Shown piece by piece: positions 11,753 through 23,770 of a stretch of 64,000 nucleotides of DNA. Within the stretch, counting starts at the first letter, position 1. The number at the start of each line of letters is the position of its first letter. Both the position numbers and the translations under genes were made by a program. The notes beneath the pieces are model-generated. The model searched no databases and was not told where the DNA came from. It worked only from the letters and a program-made list of their open reading frames with translations. The DNA lies in assembly GCF_001540865.1 (NCBI RefSeq), contig NC_033635.1, forward strand, positions 2,380,916 to 2,444,915. Reading direction: 5' to 3'. This DNA is from Ananas comosus (Eukaryota > Streptophyta > Magnoliopsida > Poales > Bromeliaceae).

Positions 11753-13909
11753 TCACCAGTAGTCCCCGCAGGAACATATTCCATCTTTGAAATGGTGAAA
11801 CCTCTTAGCATCTCTAGCAATAATCTCCTTCCCTACCGACTTTGTGACATGCTTTATCCAGGAATGGCAATCGCCGCAAACCCTAAGATTTTTGAAAATT
11901 GCGATGCATTCGATCTCCTTCCTTTTGCTGCACAGTAGGGCAAATGCAATAGCCAGCTTCTCACTGTGGTAATATAGGGATCTTTCTTTCTCCAACTCAT
12001 CCAATTCTTGGAGCACATACCTTGTATCTGGAGCATAACCTGTCTCTTTGGTTTTCCCAATTAATCCATCCAATTCCTCGTATATTTCCGCCGCCTTCGG
12101 GTGGGACTTGTCTCCTGCCATGAAAGTATGCATCTCTCTATTCACCTCAACCCATGTCATGGCCGGATCTATTTTCACTTTCATCCCCCTCATTCTACAT
12201 TTCATGCTTAAGACTTTGTTCCATTGCCCTGAAGACGCATAAATGTTCGATAAAAGAATGTAAGTCGCATCGTCTTCTGGGTCGAGCTCAAGTACCTTTG
12301 TCGCAGCCCTCTTTGCAATATCTACTTTACCATGTAGTTTGCACGCACTTAGAAGCGTCCGCCACAAAACTTTATCTGGGGTTTTAGCTTCACTTACCAG
12401 TGCTTCGGCTTCTTCCAATCTCCCCACTCGCCCTAGTAGGTCAACCATGCGTGCATAATGATCAGGAGATGGTCCGAACGTATAGGAATTGCCGAGAAGA
12501 GAGAATAGTTGACGACCCTCTTCGACTAGTCCTGCATTACTACAAGCGGAAAGAACGCCGATGAAAGTTGCGTCATTCGGTTCCAACCCTAAGCCCTTCA
12601 TACTATCGAACATTCTAAGAGCTTCGAGGCTGTGCCCATTTTGTGCATACGAACTGATCATGGTGTTCACCGAAACCAAATCACGACTCGGAAGATCATC
12701 GAAAACTGACCGAGCCATCCTAACGCGTCCGCATTTTCCGTACGTATCGATTAGAGCTGCACCGACATAAAGGTTACCATCCAATCCAATTTTTGTAGCA
12801 TAGGCATGGATTTGCTTCCCTTGCTCAAACAAAGCGAGGGATGAACACCCTCGAAGAGCCGTCGACAAAGTGAACGCATTGAGACCAACTGAACCACGAA
12901 TCATGTCGCGAAGCACCGAGAGAGCATGCTCTTCTCTGCGATTGCATACTAAACATCCGATGACAGCCGTCCACGTTACCATACTAGGGTTCACGATTCG
13001 TTCGAAGACCTTCAGCGAGTCATCGACGAGGCCGCACTTTGAATACATACTAAGAAGCGAGGTCTGCGAAGAATTCCGAAACTCCAATCCCAATTTAACT
13101 ATAACCCCGTGAATCGATTTCCCTTTCATCAACTCCCTCAAGTTCCCGCACGCGATCAGAACGCTTGCGAACGTGAACTCGTTCGGTTTAATGCCGCCGC
13201 CGATGATATCTGCAAAGAGCATGATCGCCGCACCATCTTCTCCATTTTGGGTGTATCCGACGATCAACGCCGTCGCCAAGACGACATCTTTATCGCTTAT
13301 ACTATCATACACAGCTCGAGCCTCCTTCAATCTCCGAAATTTAGCATACATATCGACCAATGCACTACCCACGAAGGCATTATTAGCCTCCAATCCCAAA
13401 ACCACCATGTGCCCGTGAGCTCCCCGGCCTTCTTTCACAAGACCCAAATCGGCGAACGCCCTGAAAACGCTCGAGAACGTGAACTCGTCGGCGGCGACAC
13501 CCTCAAGGCCCATCCTCCTATACAAAGCCACAGCGTCTCTACTCCTCCGGAGACGCGAGTAAGACGATATCATACCGTTCCAGGACACTACGTGCGGCTT
13601 CGGCATTTCGTCGAACACGTCGCGGGCGTCGTCCACGGCACCGCATTTGAGGTAGGCGTCCACGAGCTTGTTGCCGAGGGCGAGGTAGGGGAAGGAGGAG
13701 CGCTTCATGTGGAGGTGGATGCGCCGCGCTTCTTGTACAGACCCATCCATGGCGACGCGGCGGAGGAGGGAGGCGTAAGCGTCGGCAGAGGAGAAGCGGA
13801 AGGCGCGTGGGGACGACGACGACGATGGAGACGTTGGTTTTAGGGTTTTGAGGAGGTTGAAGGAGGGGAGAGAGAAGGGTTTCCCTTTGAAGGGAGACGA
13901 CGCGGCCAT
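11753..13909 (-). CDS. Pentatricopeptide repeat protein, PLS-DYW subclass
   Basis: A single-exon 718-residue protein. The N-terminus (about 45 residues rich in S, P, F and K with few acids) looks like an organelle transit peptide. PPR motifs of the P-L-S type run from about residue 75 to 520 (for example PHVVSWNGMISSYSRL, KDVVLATALIVGYTQNG, DLVSVNTMISSYAQNG). E/E+ domains follow, then a full DYW domain with the HSE active-site motif (YHSEKLAIAFAL), the CGDCHSW zinc motif and the terminal DYW tripeptide. DYW proteins carry out C-to-U editing of chloroplast or mitochondrial transcripts; the DYW domain is the cytidine deaminase. The target cannot be told from sequence. The closest remembered relative is an At5g65570-like protein (uncertain). 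The ATG lies in a CCATGGC context. No truncation seen. Confidence 0.95.
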   Translation of the reverse strand: MAASSPFKGKPFSLPSFNLLKTLKPTSPSSSSSPRAFRFSSADAYASLLRRVAMDGSVQEARRIHLHMKRSSFPYLALGNKLVDAYLKCGAVDDARDVFDEMPKPHVVSWNGMISSYSRLRRSRDAVALYRRMGLEGVAADEFTFSSVFRAFADLGLVKEGRGAHGHMVVLGLEANNAFVGSALVDMYAKFRRLKEARAVYDSISDKDVVLATALIVGYTQNGEDGAAIMLFADIIGGGIKPNEFTFASVLIACGNLRELMKGKSIHGVIVKLGLEFRNSSQTSLLSMYSKCGLVDDSLKVFERIVNPSMVTWTAVIGCLVCNRREEHALSVLRDMIRGSVGLNAFTLSTALRGCSSLALFEQGKQIHAYATKIGLDGNLYVGAALIDTYGKCGRVRMARSVFDDLPSRDLVSVNTMISSYAQNGHSLEALRMFDSMKGLGLEPNDATFIGVLSACSNAGLVEEGRQLFSLLGNSYTFGPSPDHYARMVDLLGRVGRLEEAEALVSEAKTPDKVLWRTLLSACKLHGKVDIAKRAATKVLELDPEDDATYILLSNIYASSGQWNKVLSMKCRMRGMKVKIDPAMTWVEVNREMHTFMAGDKSHPKAAEIYEELDGLIGKTKETGYAPDTRYVLQELDELEKERSLYYHSEKLAIAFALLCSKRKEIECIAIFKNLRVCGDCHSWIKHVTKSVGKEIIARDAKRFHHFKDGICSCGDYW

Positions 13910-14284
13910 GGCGCTTTGTTGCTGCTTCGTTTACCATCACTAGAAAAGTGCTTTGCAACAAGTGGAGAGAGGGACCTTCATATAGTTTTATGTTTGGTGC
14001 TGTGTTGAAAACAGTGTTGATGTTTAAGTAATGGGGAAAAATGTTCTTTGTCAAATCCTATCCAAACACGATCCAAAGTATAGAGCTGATGGAAAAGAAC
14101 GTCACAAAAAACTTTACATCCCACTCTGGGAAAGTTGGGAAAAAAGAAATTAGAATCGTAGCCAATAGATTCTTTTATGCATTCATGCTTATTATTATTA
14201 TTAAATAAAAAAAAAGAGTTTATACAAATATTAGTTAATAAAGTATAACTAACAAATGATCAATCCTTGACATGTTTACTATTA
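13910..14284. other. Spacer between PPR gene and germin-like gene
   Basis: AT-rich spacer of 375 bp, with the PPR promoter on one side and the germin-like 3' flank on the other. Nothing else seen. Confidence 0.5.
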
Positions 14285-15096
14285 TTACCCTCCAAGATTC
14301 CTCTGAATCCGCTGCACGTCCTGACCGTTGATCTTGAACGCCTTCTTGAGCACGTCCTCGATTATCTGCGGCTCCGTCCGGAACGTCGCGAGGGGCGCGA
14401 GCTGCGCGCCGGGGCTCTGGCTGCTCAGCCCTGAAAGCAGCACTGCAGGAGCCACTGGATCGAAGTTGTACAAGAAGTGGACTAGACCTTTCGGGAAGAC
14501 GAAGGCATCGCCGGGGCGCAGCTGCTGCGTGTAGAGGCGGTAGGACGTGTCGACAAAGCCGACAAGGACCAACGTGCCCTGGAGGAGGAGAGTCACTTCG
14601 GAGGCGCGCGGATGCGCGTGGGGCGGCGCGAGCCCCCCCGGCGCCAGGTCGATGCGCGCCATGGATAAGCCCTAGTGCGTATAGTCACAGAGTTCAGCAT
14701 TCCAGATAAATTCAGTGATCAGATTCCAAGTTATTCGAGCAATCAAAAGTTTGTGAAATATTTGCGACGTTTTCGATACATCGGAGAACGGAGTGACTGG
14801 ACCTGTGCGTTGGCGCCCGGGAAGGAGGTGGCAGGATTGGTGAGGGTTACGTTGAAGCCGAAAAGGGTGGCGGCGGGGTTGGTAGATTTGGAAAGTGCGG
14901 AAGTGGCAAAGTGGGAGGGCTGGGCAAGGGCGGGGTCGAGGCACGGCAGGCCATTGAGGTGGAAGGACTGAGCGGCGGCCGCAGAGGTGTCGGCGATGCA
15001 GTAGTCGTGGAGGAGATCGGGGTCGGGTTTCGAAGGGGAGAGGAAGCGGAAGAAGAGGATGGTTGGGAAGAGGAGGGTGGTGAGATTGGCTCTCAT
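14285..15096 (-). CDS. Germin-like protein (cupin, apoplastic)
   Basis: Two exons, 14803-15096 (98 codons) and 14285-14671, joined in phase 0 (FPGANAQ / GLSMARID) with CAG/GT donor and CTAG acceptor; 226 aa in total, normal for the family. A hydrophobic N-terminal signal (LTTLLFPTILFFRFL) precedes the conserved cysteine pair (DYCIAD ... LPCLDP) and an N-glycosylation site (NVT). Both cupin metal boxes are complete: GGLAPPHAHPRASEVTLLLQ (H-x-H and E ligands) and GDAFVFPKGLVHFLYN (third His). Germins are secreted Mn-binding, cell-wall-associated proteins; some have oxalate oxidase or superoxide dismutase activity, and the activity here is not predictable. The exon 1 product continues only briefly past the donor, which supports the intron. 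Confidence 0.93.
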
Positions 15097-16097
15097 CAGT
15101 TTGATTTTGGCGGGAAAGAGAAATGCATTGTTTTGGAGAAGATGTAAGAAGAAACCAGAATTGGGGATTATAAGTGTGTAGTGTTGAGTTGGTTGGGAAT
15201 ACGTAGTGATGCAATAGGGTCTGAGGTTGGGTGATTGCTTGAAGACATGCTAATGTGGTTGGTTTGAATCTATATGCGCAAAGTAATGGCTAATGGGTTA
15301 TCTTTAAGCATGAGCTATATTTTTCACTTTTTAACCTTGCTTTGTTTTTACACTTTATATGTTGGGTTAATATATGAGTCCACATTGGATGCATGAATAT
15401 CATGTTCATCACATCATTTTGATTTACTTAACAAGCATATGGTATTTAGTTGACGAAGAATTGTAATCAAATGTCGAAAATAGAATACTTATTCTGGCAA
15501 GCAGTCTTTTTTTTTTAAATAAGATAAATTACTTTATAGATAAAATATGTTATCTTATTAAATTATTAATGTCAATTTTTCAAGAAACAAAAGTCAAACT
15601 CTTTTACTTCCAACCACAAAACAAGTTTTCATACAGAATAAGTTACCGTCCGGCGTCCAAGCAGGGCCACAATACCAACCACAAACAGAGAATAAAGATA
15701 TCATGTCCATAAGATTAAGGATACTGTATACTGAAGAAACGATCGGAAAAATACAAGAGAATTTATAGACTCGAGCATTTTTTTTTTCCTTTTTTGTTTG
15801 AGCAAACTGCAACAGAATATTAAAAATGAGAAACTCAAAAAGAATTCAATCAGAAAATTGGTTATTTCAGGAAGGAGAGGAATTTTTGTAACTATGTGTA
15901 TGCTACTTGGAAAAGCGTGAGCTGAGGATCATCTGCAACAACATTAAGAACCAAATCCGAAGATACATACGAAAATAACTTCTTGGGTATGATCGAACAA
16001 AGTGAATGTGCTCAACAAAATTCAACACAAAAATGCCTCTTCACAACAAATGCTCATATGAAAGTATACACTACATTTTACAGAGATCAAACTTAGT
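15097..16097. other. Spacer between germin-like gene and TTLL12-like gene
   Basis: Promoter side of the germin-like gene and 3' side of the TTLL12-like gene. It is AT-rich, and the TTLL12-like 3' UTR should lie at about 15850-16097. No further feature seen. Confidence 0.5.
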
Positions 16098-19000
16098 TTA
16101 CAGAGGTGTTACATGTTTTAACTCGTCGAGAAAGAGACAACCAAACACCATATTAATAAAATCGCGGCCTTTAATGACATCCTGATTTCCTAAGATAGCT
16201 TCTGTATCATATTTACACGCTCTAGTGCAGTCAGGACAATATGTTACCTGCATGAAGTAGGAAGGTCAAGCTATAACTACATTAAGTTTTCAGTTCAAAT
16301 CCTAAGATGTTTCGCAACTCAATCGGAACTCAAATTCTAGATCAGGTGATATCTTCATTCAAAAAGAATGTCAGATTAAGCCACAAAAGAAAAGGCAAAG
16401 AATATTCAGCTGAATAGCACTTCCGAGACAACTGAAAAAGGAAAGGGGAAAATGAATTACCTCCAAAATTTTCGGCATGAACTGATGATCCAGCATAACA
16501 TCCACCCCATACATGGCCCTAGCATATGGATTATGCATCTCGGGATGGACTGCTGCAGCTGACTCAAATACACGTCGGATCATCTCCTGGATTCGTTGAT
16601 GGATGTCTCGCCATTTCACTACAGAACAGTAGCATTAATTATTAAGTATGCTAATATTTCCAATACAAGATGAAAAGTCTTAATAGGTTATAATACCTTT
16701 ATGCTCCTCCTCGAACTCCCTCACGAAATCTGGTGTGTTCATATGATTCAGCCTTCCAATATAATTCTGAAAAAAAATGGCCGAGAAACTGCTAAATATA
16801 AAGATGAGTTGATGACTAAGAAAACCCGAAGCACGAAAGAAAATTTCCAAGTAAATAGTAAAAGTTCTTGGAGATAAAACTTTAGGCTCTTTTATGCAGT
16901 CATTTTAACAAGAAGGTAGATGAGCTGAGCTTGCAGTCAAGGTGTTGACTGCAAGTTCTACTCAAAACCAACCTGAAATAAGTATATAGGTCCTCATAAT
17001 GTAAACAGTTGACTTACCATCACAGTGAAATGAGTTTCATACTCAAAAAAGCTGTTCTTTTCCAAGGTGTATGGATTGTTTGCCAACCTAACCTACAAGA
17101 AGCAGTCAGATCCACCAGAACTGTCAGAAGCCAAAGTATCTCGAAGTCAAAAGATATTAACAAGCTAGAGACTGTAATTGGAAAAAGGTTCAAAGTAGAA
17201 GAAAGATTGCAACATTCTAAAGCATACCCAAAACACATGAGAAAGAAATAACTCAAAAGGCTGCAAACTGCGAAGTAAGACTATGTAGCGAAGATCAAAC
17301 TTCTTCCCTCGAAACAATGCAGGGCATTCGATATACTTTTGGCATATCTTAGGACCAGTCTCCATAAGTCTGATAATAGCCGTCAAATCACCTGTAACTG
17401 TTGTGTCAATTGTTCGTGCCATATTCCATGGTTTTAGTATCCATAAATTATTAAGTCCATCACGTTTGCGCACAAAATAATCCCCAATAAGGTATGACAA
17501 CTGTGTTTCTAGGTTATAAGTAGGCTGGAGCCATTCAGGAGAGCCTTGAGCCTGCAGATAGATGAAATATTCATAGGTAACAAGCTAACAGAATAAACTC
17601 ACATGTGGCTTTATAAATTCAAGCGAAAAAAAATCAGATATTTAAAGGTAACCAGTTCCTTCTGCTGATCATATAGCTTTCCTATTGCAATATGGTGGCC
17701 CAATGAGGCATTGCTGATTGAAAAGGTTAGAACCAAAGAAACAAGTCTGATATGAAAACAATCAGAAATTTAAAGGTAACCACAACAAAATTCTATTACA
17801 ATTGCTAACACACTGTTTTCCCCAACATATGATATATTGAAGATGGATATACTGAATACGGTGGTTCAAGATGCATAATTTATCTTATAAAAGTGTATAT
17901 AAGTAGTATCACACTAATTTCTCAAACAGGTTATTGGATGTACAAGGACAAATTGATATAATAACTTAAGAAGCAACGACAACTATTAGAAGAATTTAAA
18001 TAGTCACCTTGTGGATGGTCTCTGCCAAATGGTGCTTCATTACAAGGCAAGCTTCAAAAGGGAATTGATTTACATATTGATGGTCGTTTAGTCCAAGAGC
18101 ATTCCTCACTTCTTGATCCACTTGCAAACTTGTCCAGATGATGTCTGCATCCTTTGGATCAGTTGCTGCAAGCAGAATGAAAATGTAATGCTGAGGAAGC
18201 TGAATATTCACAGCAATCAGAAGCAACAATTTCATTGGATAATAAAATGATAAATTGATTAATATCGAGGGGGAAAAAAGAAAAGAAAAACAAACTTTCT
18301 CCAAATTTACCTTTCAAAAAAGGCAAATGAAGAATAAGTATATAATAGACGAGGGACAGATGTGGAGAGCTAATACATGAGATAAGGTCTATGTCCCTGG
18401 AAGGGTTGAATAAGTTATAGGTCTAGAACTTTGATGAATGGGAAGATTATACTGGCCATGCTAAAGTAAGCATGTACATAAAAGAAAAGCAACTTACTGA
18501 GAACAAACTCAGGTCGTCTTAAAAATTCTTCTACTTGGGGTATATCGGTAAAAACCCGGAGAGCACGTCCATCACTTGGAAGTATACTTTTGGTTGCAGG
18601 GGCCTCTATAGTAGGAGTAGGAGGACAAAAGCTTTTTGATTCCAGTTGTTGCTTGTATTTTCTGAATTCCTGCAGGCAGAAGTGTAGAAGTAAGAGACTG
18701 AACAAGTCATACTTACGATGGAGGAAAAAGAAATAACAGTACCTGGATAAAGTAGTTCTCCGGTGTATGGAACCAAGCTGTAAGCCGGGCAGAACGTTGT
18801 TTATCCTCTCCAATACCAAACAAGTAATCACGAGTACATTCTTCTCCACAGTGAACATCTCGAGTTGGCCATAAAATTGAAAAACTGAAATTATTGTGCT
18901 AGAGTGTCATAAAATCACCAAGAAGAATATGAAGTACAAAGATTACGCATCCTCAACCTTCAAAAAGTAGTCAAAGGTTGAAAAGTGTTAACCAATGATT

Positions 19001-22000
19001 TAACAGTTTAATACTAATTAATCTCTTCGTTTTTTTTTTCTTCAGAAGAGAAGAAAAACTCACTCTGATGCCTTACCGAACTCCAATAATGGTACAAAAT
19101 AAGAAAATACAATGTACAAGTGACAAACTCTAGATGCTATTATGGAAGGTGCAATAGGACACACCTTACAGCTGAAGCCAGTTTCCCCTCCGGCATATAC
19201 AGGAAAGGAGCTACCCTAAAGTTTGCATCATCACTATGCCTCAAAGCTGATCCCAATTCATCCATAACATACCTGCATATCGCAGCAAATAAGAAATTAA
19301 CGAGACAAACCAAGTAAAATTTACTAAGGACACACACAAATTTGCCTCTATTGTCTTCTACAACTTTGTCTTGACTTATAGAAATAACTTGTGGCTCTCA
19401 ATTGATCAACAAGGATGAACCTGTAATTTAACCTATCATTCCTGATAAAAATGGTTGCGAAAAGCCTAAATTTATAATACGATAAACTTTTTACCTCTTA
19501 TTAGCACATGTCCTCGCACAAAATGAGGCAAGTAAGCAACCCTTTTTCACCACATATTTCAGTATAAATCTGTAAATTTATCAGTCCTTTTATCACTCAC
19601 AGTATGTAACATCTTTCATTATCTTTTTAACAGCAATGATGATTAAAGCACGCACAAAGACAAAGAAGCATTTAGTGCTCTTGATGCCAGGTGTTTGAGA
19701 ATAGATGCTTAAGCTGTTCTTTAGTGAAGTTCATAGCGTAAAATTTATAGAGAAGACTAGATGTTGGAGAAGAAACTTGAAGCAATCAAATTTTGAAACA
19801 TAAATTTAAAATTCGCCGTCACTCTGAAACGCAACTCCATACTCAACATAATAAGAAATTCACATCACGGTACATTGCATATCAAGAGTACCTTTAATTG
19901 ACTCAAAAAATATAATATTTTTTTATGGTAGAAAATTTAACAAGTTGACAAGGAACTTACATACCAGACAGATGTTTCATCAATCTTTTCCTCATCTGCA
20001 AGCCTATATGTCATCAAATACAACCACATTGCACTAATGACCCTGTCAACAAGAGGTTCTGCAGGTGTCCATTCCGGAAGACGTGGTTGAAGTGCGGAAT
20101 CAATTATATGCTTGCCACTTTCAACTATAATGGATGCACTAACACCATTTAGCAAAGAAATATTTGGAAGAGATTCGAGAATTTTAACTGCACTGTTTCC
20201 GAGAGGACCAGGAATATCAACCTGCAAATTAAACATATATTTATTTATTTAAACAACGAGCCTAAATATGCAGATTCTCATTTAAGAAGCCAACTGCTCA
20301 ATATTACCTCCAACTCTTGCAGACAGCTAAATCCACCTAATAACTTCAAAAGCTCACCAACAGGTATTTCGTCTAATGGATTCCCTCGTAGATTCAGATG
20401 TGAAAGGGCAGGCATTTTAGCAGGAGAAAATACCTAAAAAGTTCAGAGGAAAAGTGTTAACAAAGCCATCAAAATCTAAACTTTCTCTTTCTGGTTGATA
20501 AAGAATAAGTCGCTCAAATAGAATATGAGAGTTGTCTAAACATATATATAAAATAAAATACGATTTGACAAAATATAAGGTCCACAGAACAAGGGAAAAA
20601 CAGACATTAAGGTATCAGAATAAACAGTTTCAGCTAGACTTCACCTTATGTAAGTTGTGGATAGATCTATTTGAAAGGTCAAGAGTGGTAATGCTCTCGA
20701 ATGAAAGAGAACCCTCTTCAAAGGAATCAGGATTATCTGCTCCAATGATGCCCCCACAAAAACCTAAGGCCCACTCGCCATAGTTGCGAGTGAAACACGA
20801 ATTGAATATCTCCAAACCCGGAATACCATCAAGAATTGCTTTACCAAAATGATCACTGCAGAAAACACATGATGCATGTCAGATGACGGAAATGAAAAGA
20901 GAAAGAGCAACAATGCATATTTTTGTTATTTCAACTTTCATTTTGAAAATTTAAATAACAAGTGTTTCTATAGATGAATTTGTCAAAAAATAATTGATAT
21001 ACTGGAAAATTAATGCCAGAACGAATAAAAGATAACACCCTAGAAGCAGATATAATGCATCTGACAGTAAACGAAACTTACCCACTTTGCAGAACTGGGT
21101 TATCGTTCAACCATAGAGCTCTTAACCTTCCGCATTTGGTAATTTCCTGCACCACTGTATCTGCGTCCCGAAGCTTGTTTCCCCACAAATTAAGGGCAAC
21201 AAGGTTCTAATGCAACAAGCAGAATAAATAAACTCAGTAAAATGACAGCTAAAATATTTTATTACAGAATAATTGTTATTAAGAATTAACATCTAAAGTA
21301 CGATAAAATCCATCTACAAGCATTACAAAGACAATATAATGCGGGCCTTTAATTCAAACATATATACTTCCAAAGAGTACTCAACCGGAAGTTTCGCAGA
21401 GAGATCCAGAGACAGCAGCATCTCATCGTCGATTCCGAGCTCCTCAAGTTCCAACCATGCCGCAGAGTTGCTCCCCCTCTCCTTCACTCTGCTCACTTCT
21501 CTTTGCACTATCTCCAACATGCTCTCACGGGTTCCGTTCTCCGCCTCCGCTTCATCTTCAGCTTCGGACCCTTCGATCTCGGGCTCCGTATCAACATCGA
21601 CGCACATCAACGCCGCCATGCGCTCGACCAATCCCGGCACTTCCCGCAACTGCAGACGCAAACACAACTCGACAGCGAGCTCCCAAACCACAACGCGTAA
21701 CCCTAGAAGCGAAGTTACGTGGAAGATAAATGGACCTGTTTGAGGGCATCGGGGAGGCGAAAGGACCAGGCGTGGTCGACGAGGAAGACGTCGGAGTGCT
21801 CGGGGAGGGAGGCGGCGGAGAGGACGAGGCGGCGCCGCCTCCCGCCGTCGCAGGGCTCGACGGCGAAGAAGTCGCCGCCGTCGAAGGTGTCGGAGGAGAG
21901 CTTGAGGAAGAGGCGGCGGTGGAGCGACGGAGGGAGGCCGGAGGCGGCGAGGAGGATGGCGTGGACCCTCGCGAAGTCCTCGAAGGTGCGGATTCGCGAG

Positions 22001-22017
22001 GAAGGAGACGACGCCAT
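16098..22017 (-). CDS. TTLL12: Tubulin-tyrosine ligase-like protein 12 (TTLL12-like)
   Basis: Fifteen exons sum to 2622 nt, coding 873 aa: 21736-22017, 21386-21649, 21082-21206, 20645-20855, 20308-20433, 19965-20221, 19165-19272, 18743-18884, 18498-18669, 18008-18165, 17228-17551, 17018-17092, 16697-16766, 16461-16618, 16098-16247. The N-terminal half carries leucine-rich repeats (NLVALNLWGNKLRDADTVV; ALSHLNLRGNPLDEIP). The C-terminal half is a TTL-type ATP-grasp domain (LWILKPWNMARTIDTTVTGD, GKKFDLRYIVLLRS, YGVDVMLDHQFMPKILEV). One such gene is found in plants (Arabidopsis At1g77550). The animal homologue affects tubulin tyrosination and histone H4K20 methylation but lacks proven ligase activity, so function here is inferred. 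I chose the ATG at 22017; an in-frame ATG at 22077 would add 20 Ser-rich residues. Confidence 0.93.
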
Positions 22018-23770
22018 GGCGGAGGAAGAAGAAGAGGAGGAGGAGGAGGACGGGGAAGGGGCGAGTAAGAGTGTCACTATTGTGTGGAATGGGGGAGAAA
22101 GGAGGGTTTAGGGTCGAAGCGGGAAAGCTATGAACGGTTCATTAGCTATGTGTAGTTCGAGCTCGGGTTCGGTCCATGTTTGGTCTGGTCTGATTCCATA
22201 AAAAAAAAAAAGAAAAAAAAAAAGACTTTGATTATACTTCACTGCTATATTACTTTGGGACGTTTTTTTCATTTGATACGCTCGATTAATTTTCTTTCAA
22301 AAAAACTATTACTAAATTATTATATATTTCGATCTCTGCACCATTATTAATTAATAAACTCTTTTTTAGATACTAAGTTATTATCTTTTGACCGTCTCTA
22401 TAAAAATAAAATATCTAAAATACCAAAACAATTTGATTCAGAATAATATGACAAAAGAATTTAATGGATTTATTTCTCTCCCGCTAAATTGGGCCTACCC
22501 TGTACTTCACTGCTATATTACTGAACTATTAGTCTTTATTTTTTATAGAGACGGTCAAAAGATAATAACTTAGTAATACATTTAAAAATAAATAATAAAA
22601 TGTAAAAATTAAATAACATAAAGTATATTATAGACATTGATGAGAAAATAGTAGTTGAGGAGTCTCTTTCTGTGGAACACAAATTGCAAAGCCCCAAAGT
22701 ATGGTATACTAATATGTAATTAAGCCCAAAACGAAATAGGTGTTTTAGAAAAAGAAAATATATTGATTATTTTTGCTAATTTATTCAGTAAAAAATGCGA
22801 ACGGCTGACTAAGCATATACCTCTCTTCACTCTCCCCTACTCGATCTATCATTATTATTACTATTTTGAGAACTAATTTCTTAATTGAGACAATATTATC
22901 TTGTACAGCAAAAATAAAAAAGTATTTTTGACGCTCTCTTATATAAAAGCTCATATTGAATTTTGTCATTTTTCTATTCAAAAAATTAAATATCTAAAAA
23001 ACTTTTTTAAATCTAAGTTGAGAAAATATAAAATTTTCACTCCGTACAAGTGTATAGATAATATCTCTCGTTATGCCTTAAACCAAACCGATCGTTGTCA
23101 GTTTTAAGTATTTTACGTGACTTTGTACTATGAAACTTACTCTATGATAATTTAATGCCCCGTATAATCTTCGTTTGGCTCCCATTCTCGTGCGTTTCTG
23201 CGTCTCCCAATTGCGCTTGTTGTCCCCAGAATCTTATTAATTGGACGGTGCGATGTCACTACCTGAGCAAATTAGTTGCTAAAGAAAGAGCATCGCATTA
23301 CAAGCTATAGTAAAACTTAAACATTTCACTACAGATATTTACCAAAGTAGATCTAAAACTCTCTTTCAAAATCATGGACCGACGCAAATCCAACATCCCA
23401 TGCAATCAGCAACGCCGAGTTTTTCTAGAGCTTTCATTTGATAGAACATTAAACAAAGGCACGAATAGGTCATCTATTTTCGTTGATCCACTTTGAAAAT
23501 TTTCAACACTTAGGTAGATAGTAAGCTAGCTACCTCACGGCATTCACATCTTAGCACATTTATTTAATTTAATGCAAAAAAGACAGAGGCATGTAATTAA
23601 TTAAGTCCACGCTAAGTCTCACCTACCTAATATATTATTAACTACTATAAAGTAAGCGAGGCAACTTTGCCTCTTAATTATAACTGTTATTTATATATTT
23701 TTTTGGTAACATTGTAAAATTGCTTGGTGCTCTTCGCAATTTGCGACGTTCACTTTACCGAACGAGTAAA
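22018..23770. other. AT-rich divergent spacer, TTLL12-like / hydrolase
   Basis: Contains the divergent promoters of the TTLL12-like gene and the alpha/beta hydrolase, plus the inverted-repeat element at 22371-22575. The 20-mer TACTTCACTGCTATATTACT occurs both at about 22236 and inside that element near 22503. Otherwise low-complexity AT-rich DNA. Confidence 0.5.
22371..22575. mobile_element. TA-flanked MITE with 36-bp terminal inverted repeats
   Basis: The left end (TACTAAGTTATTATCTTTTG and on to about 22406) is repeated in inverse at 22540-22575, essentially without mismatch over 36 bp. The interior is AT-rich and non-coding. The terminal TA on each side may be the target duplication of a Tc1/mariner-type (Stowaway-like) MITE; the terminal sequence is not the canonical Stowaway CTCCCTCC, so the superfamily is uncertain. 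Confidence 0.7.

Noticed and set aside
23720..23770. Upstream extension of the hydrolase reading frame to a TTG codon
   Set aside because: Not an ATG; the family start MGLSFVPLIDAY at 23771 is well supported.
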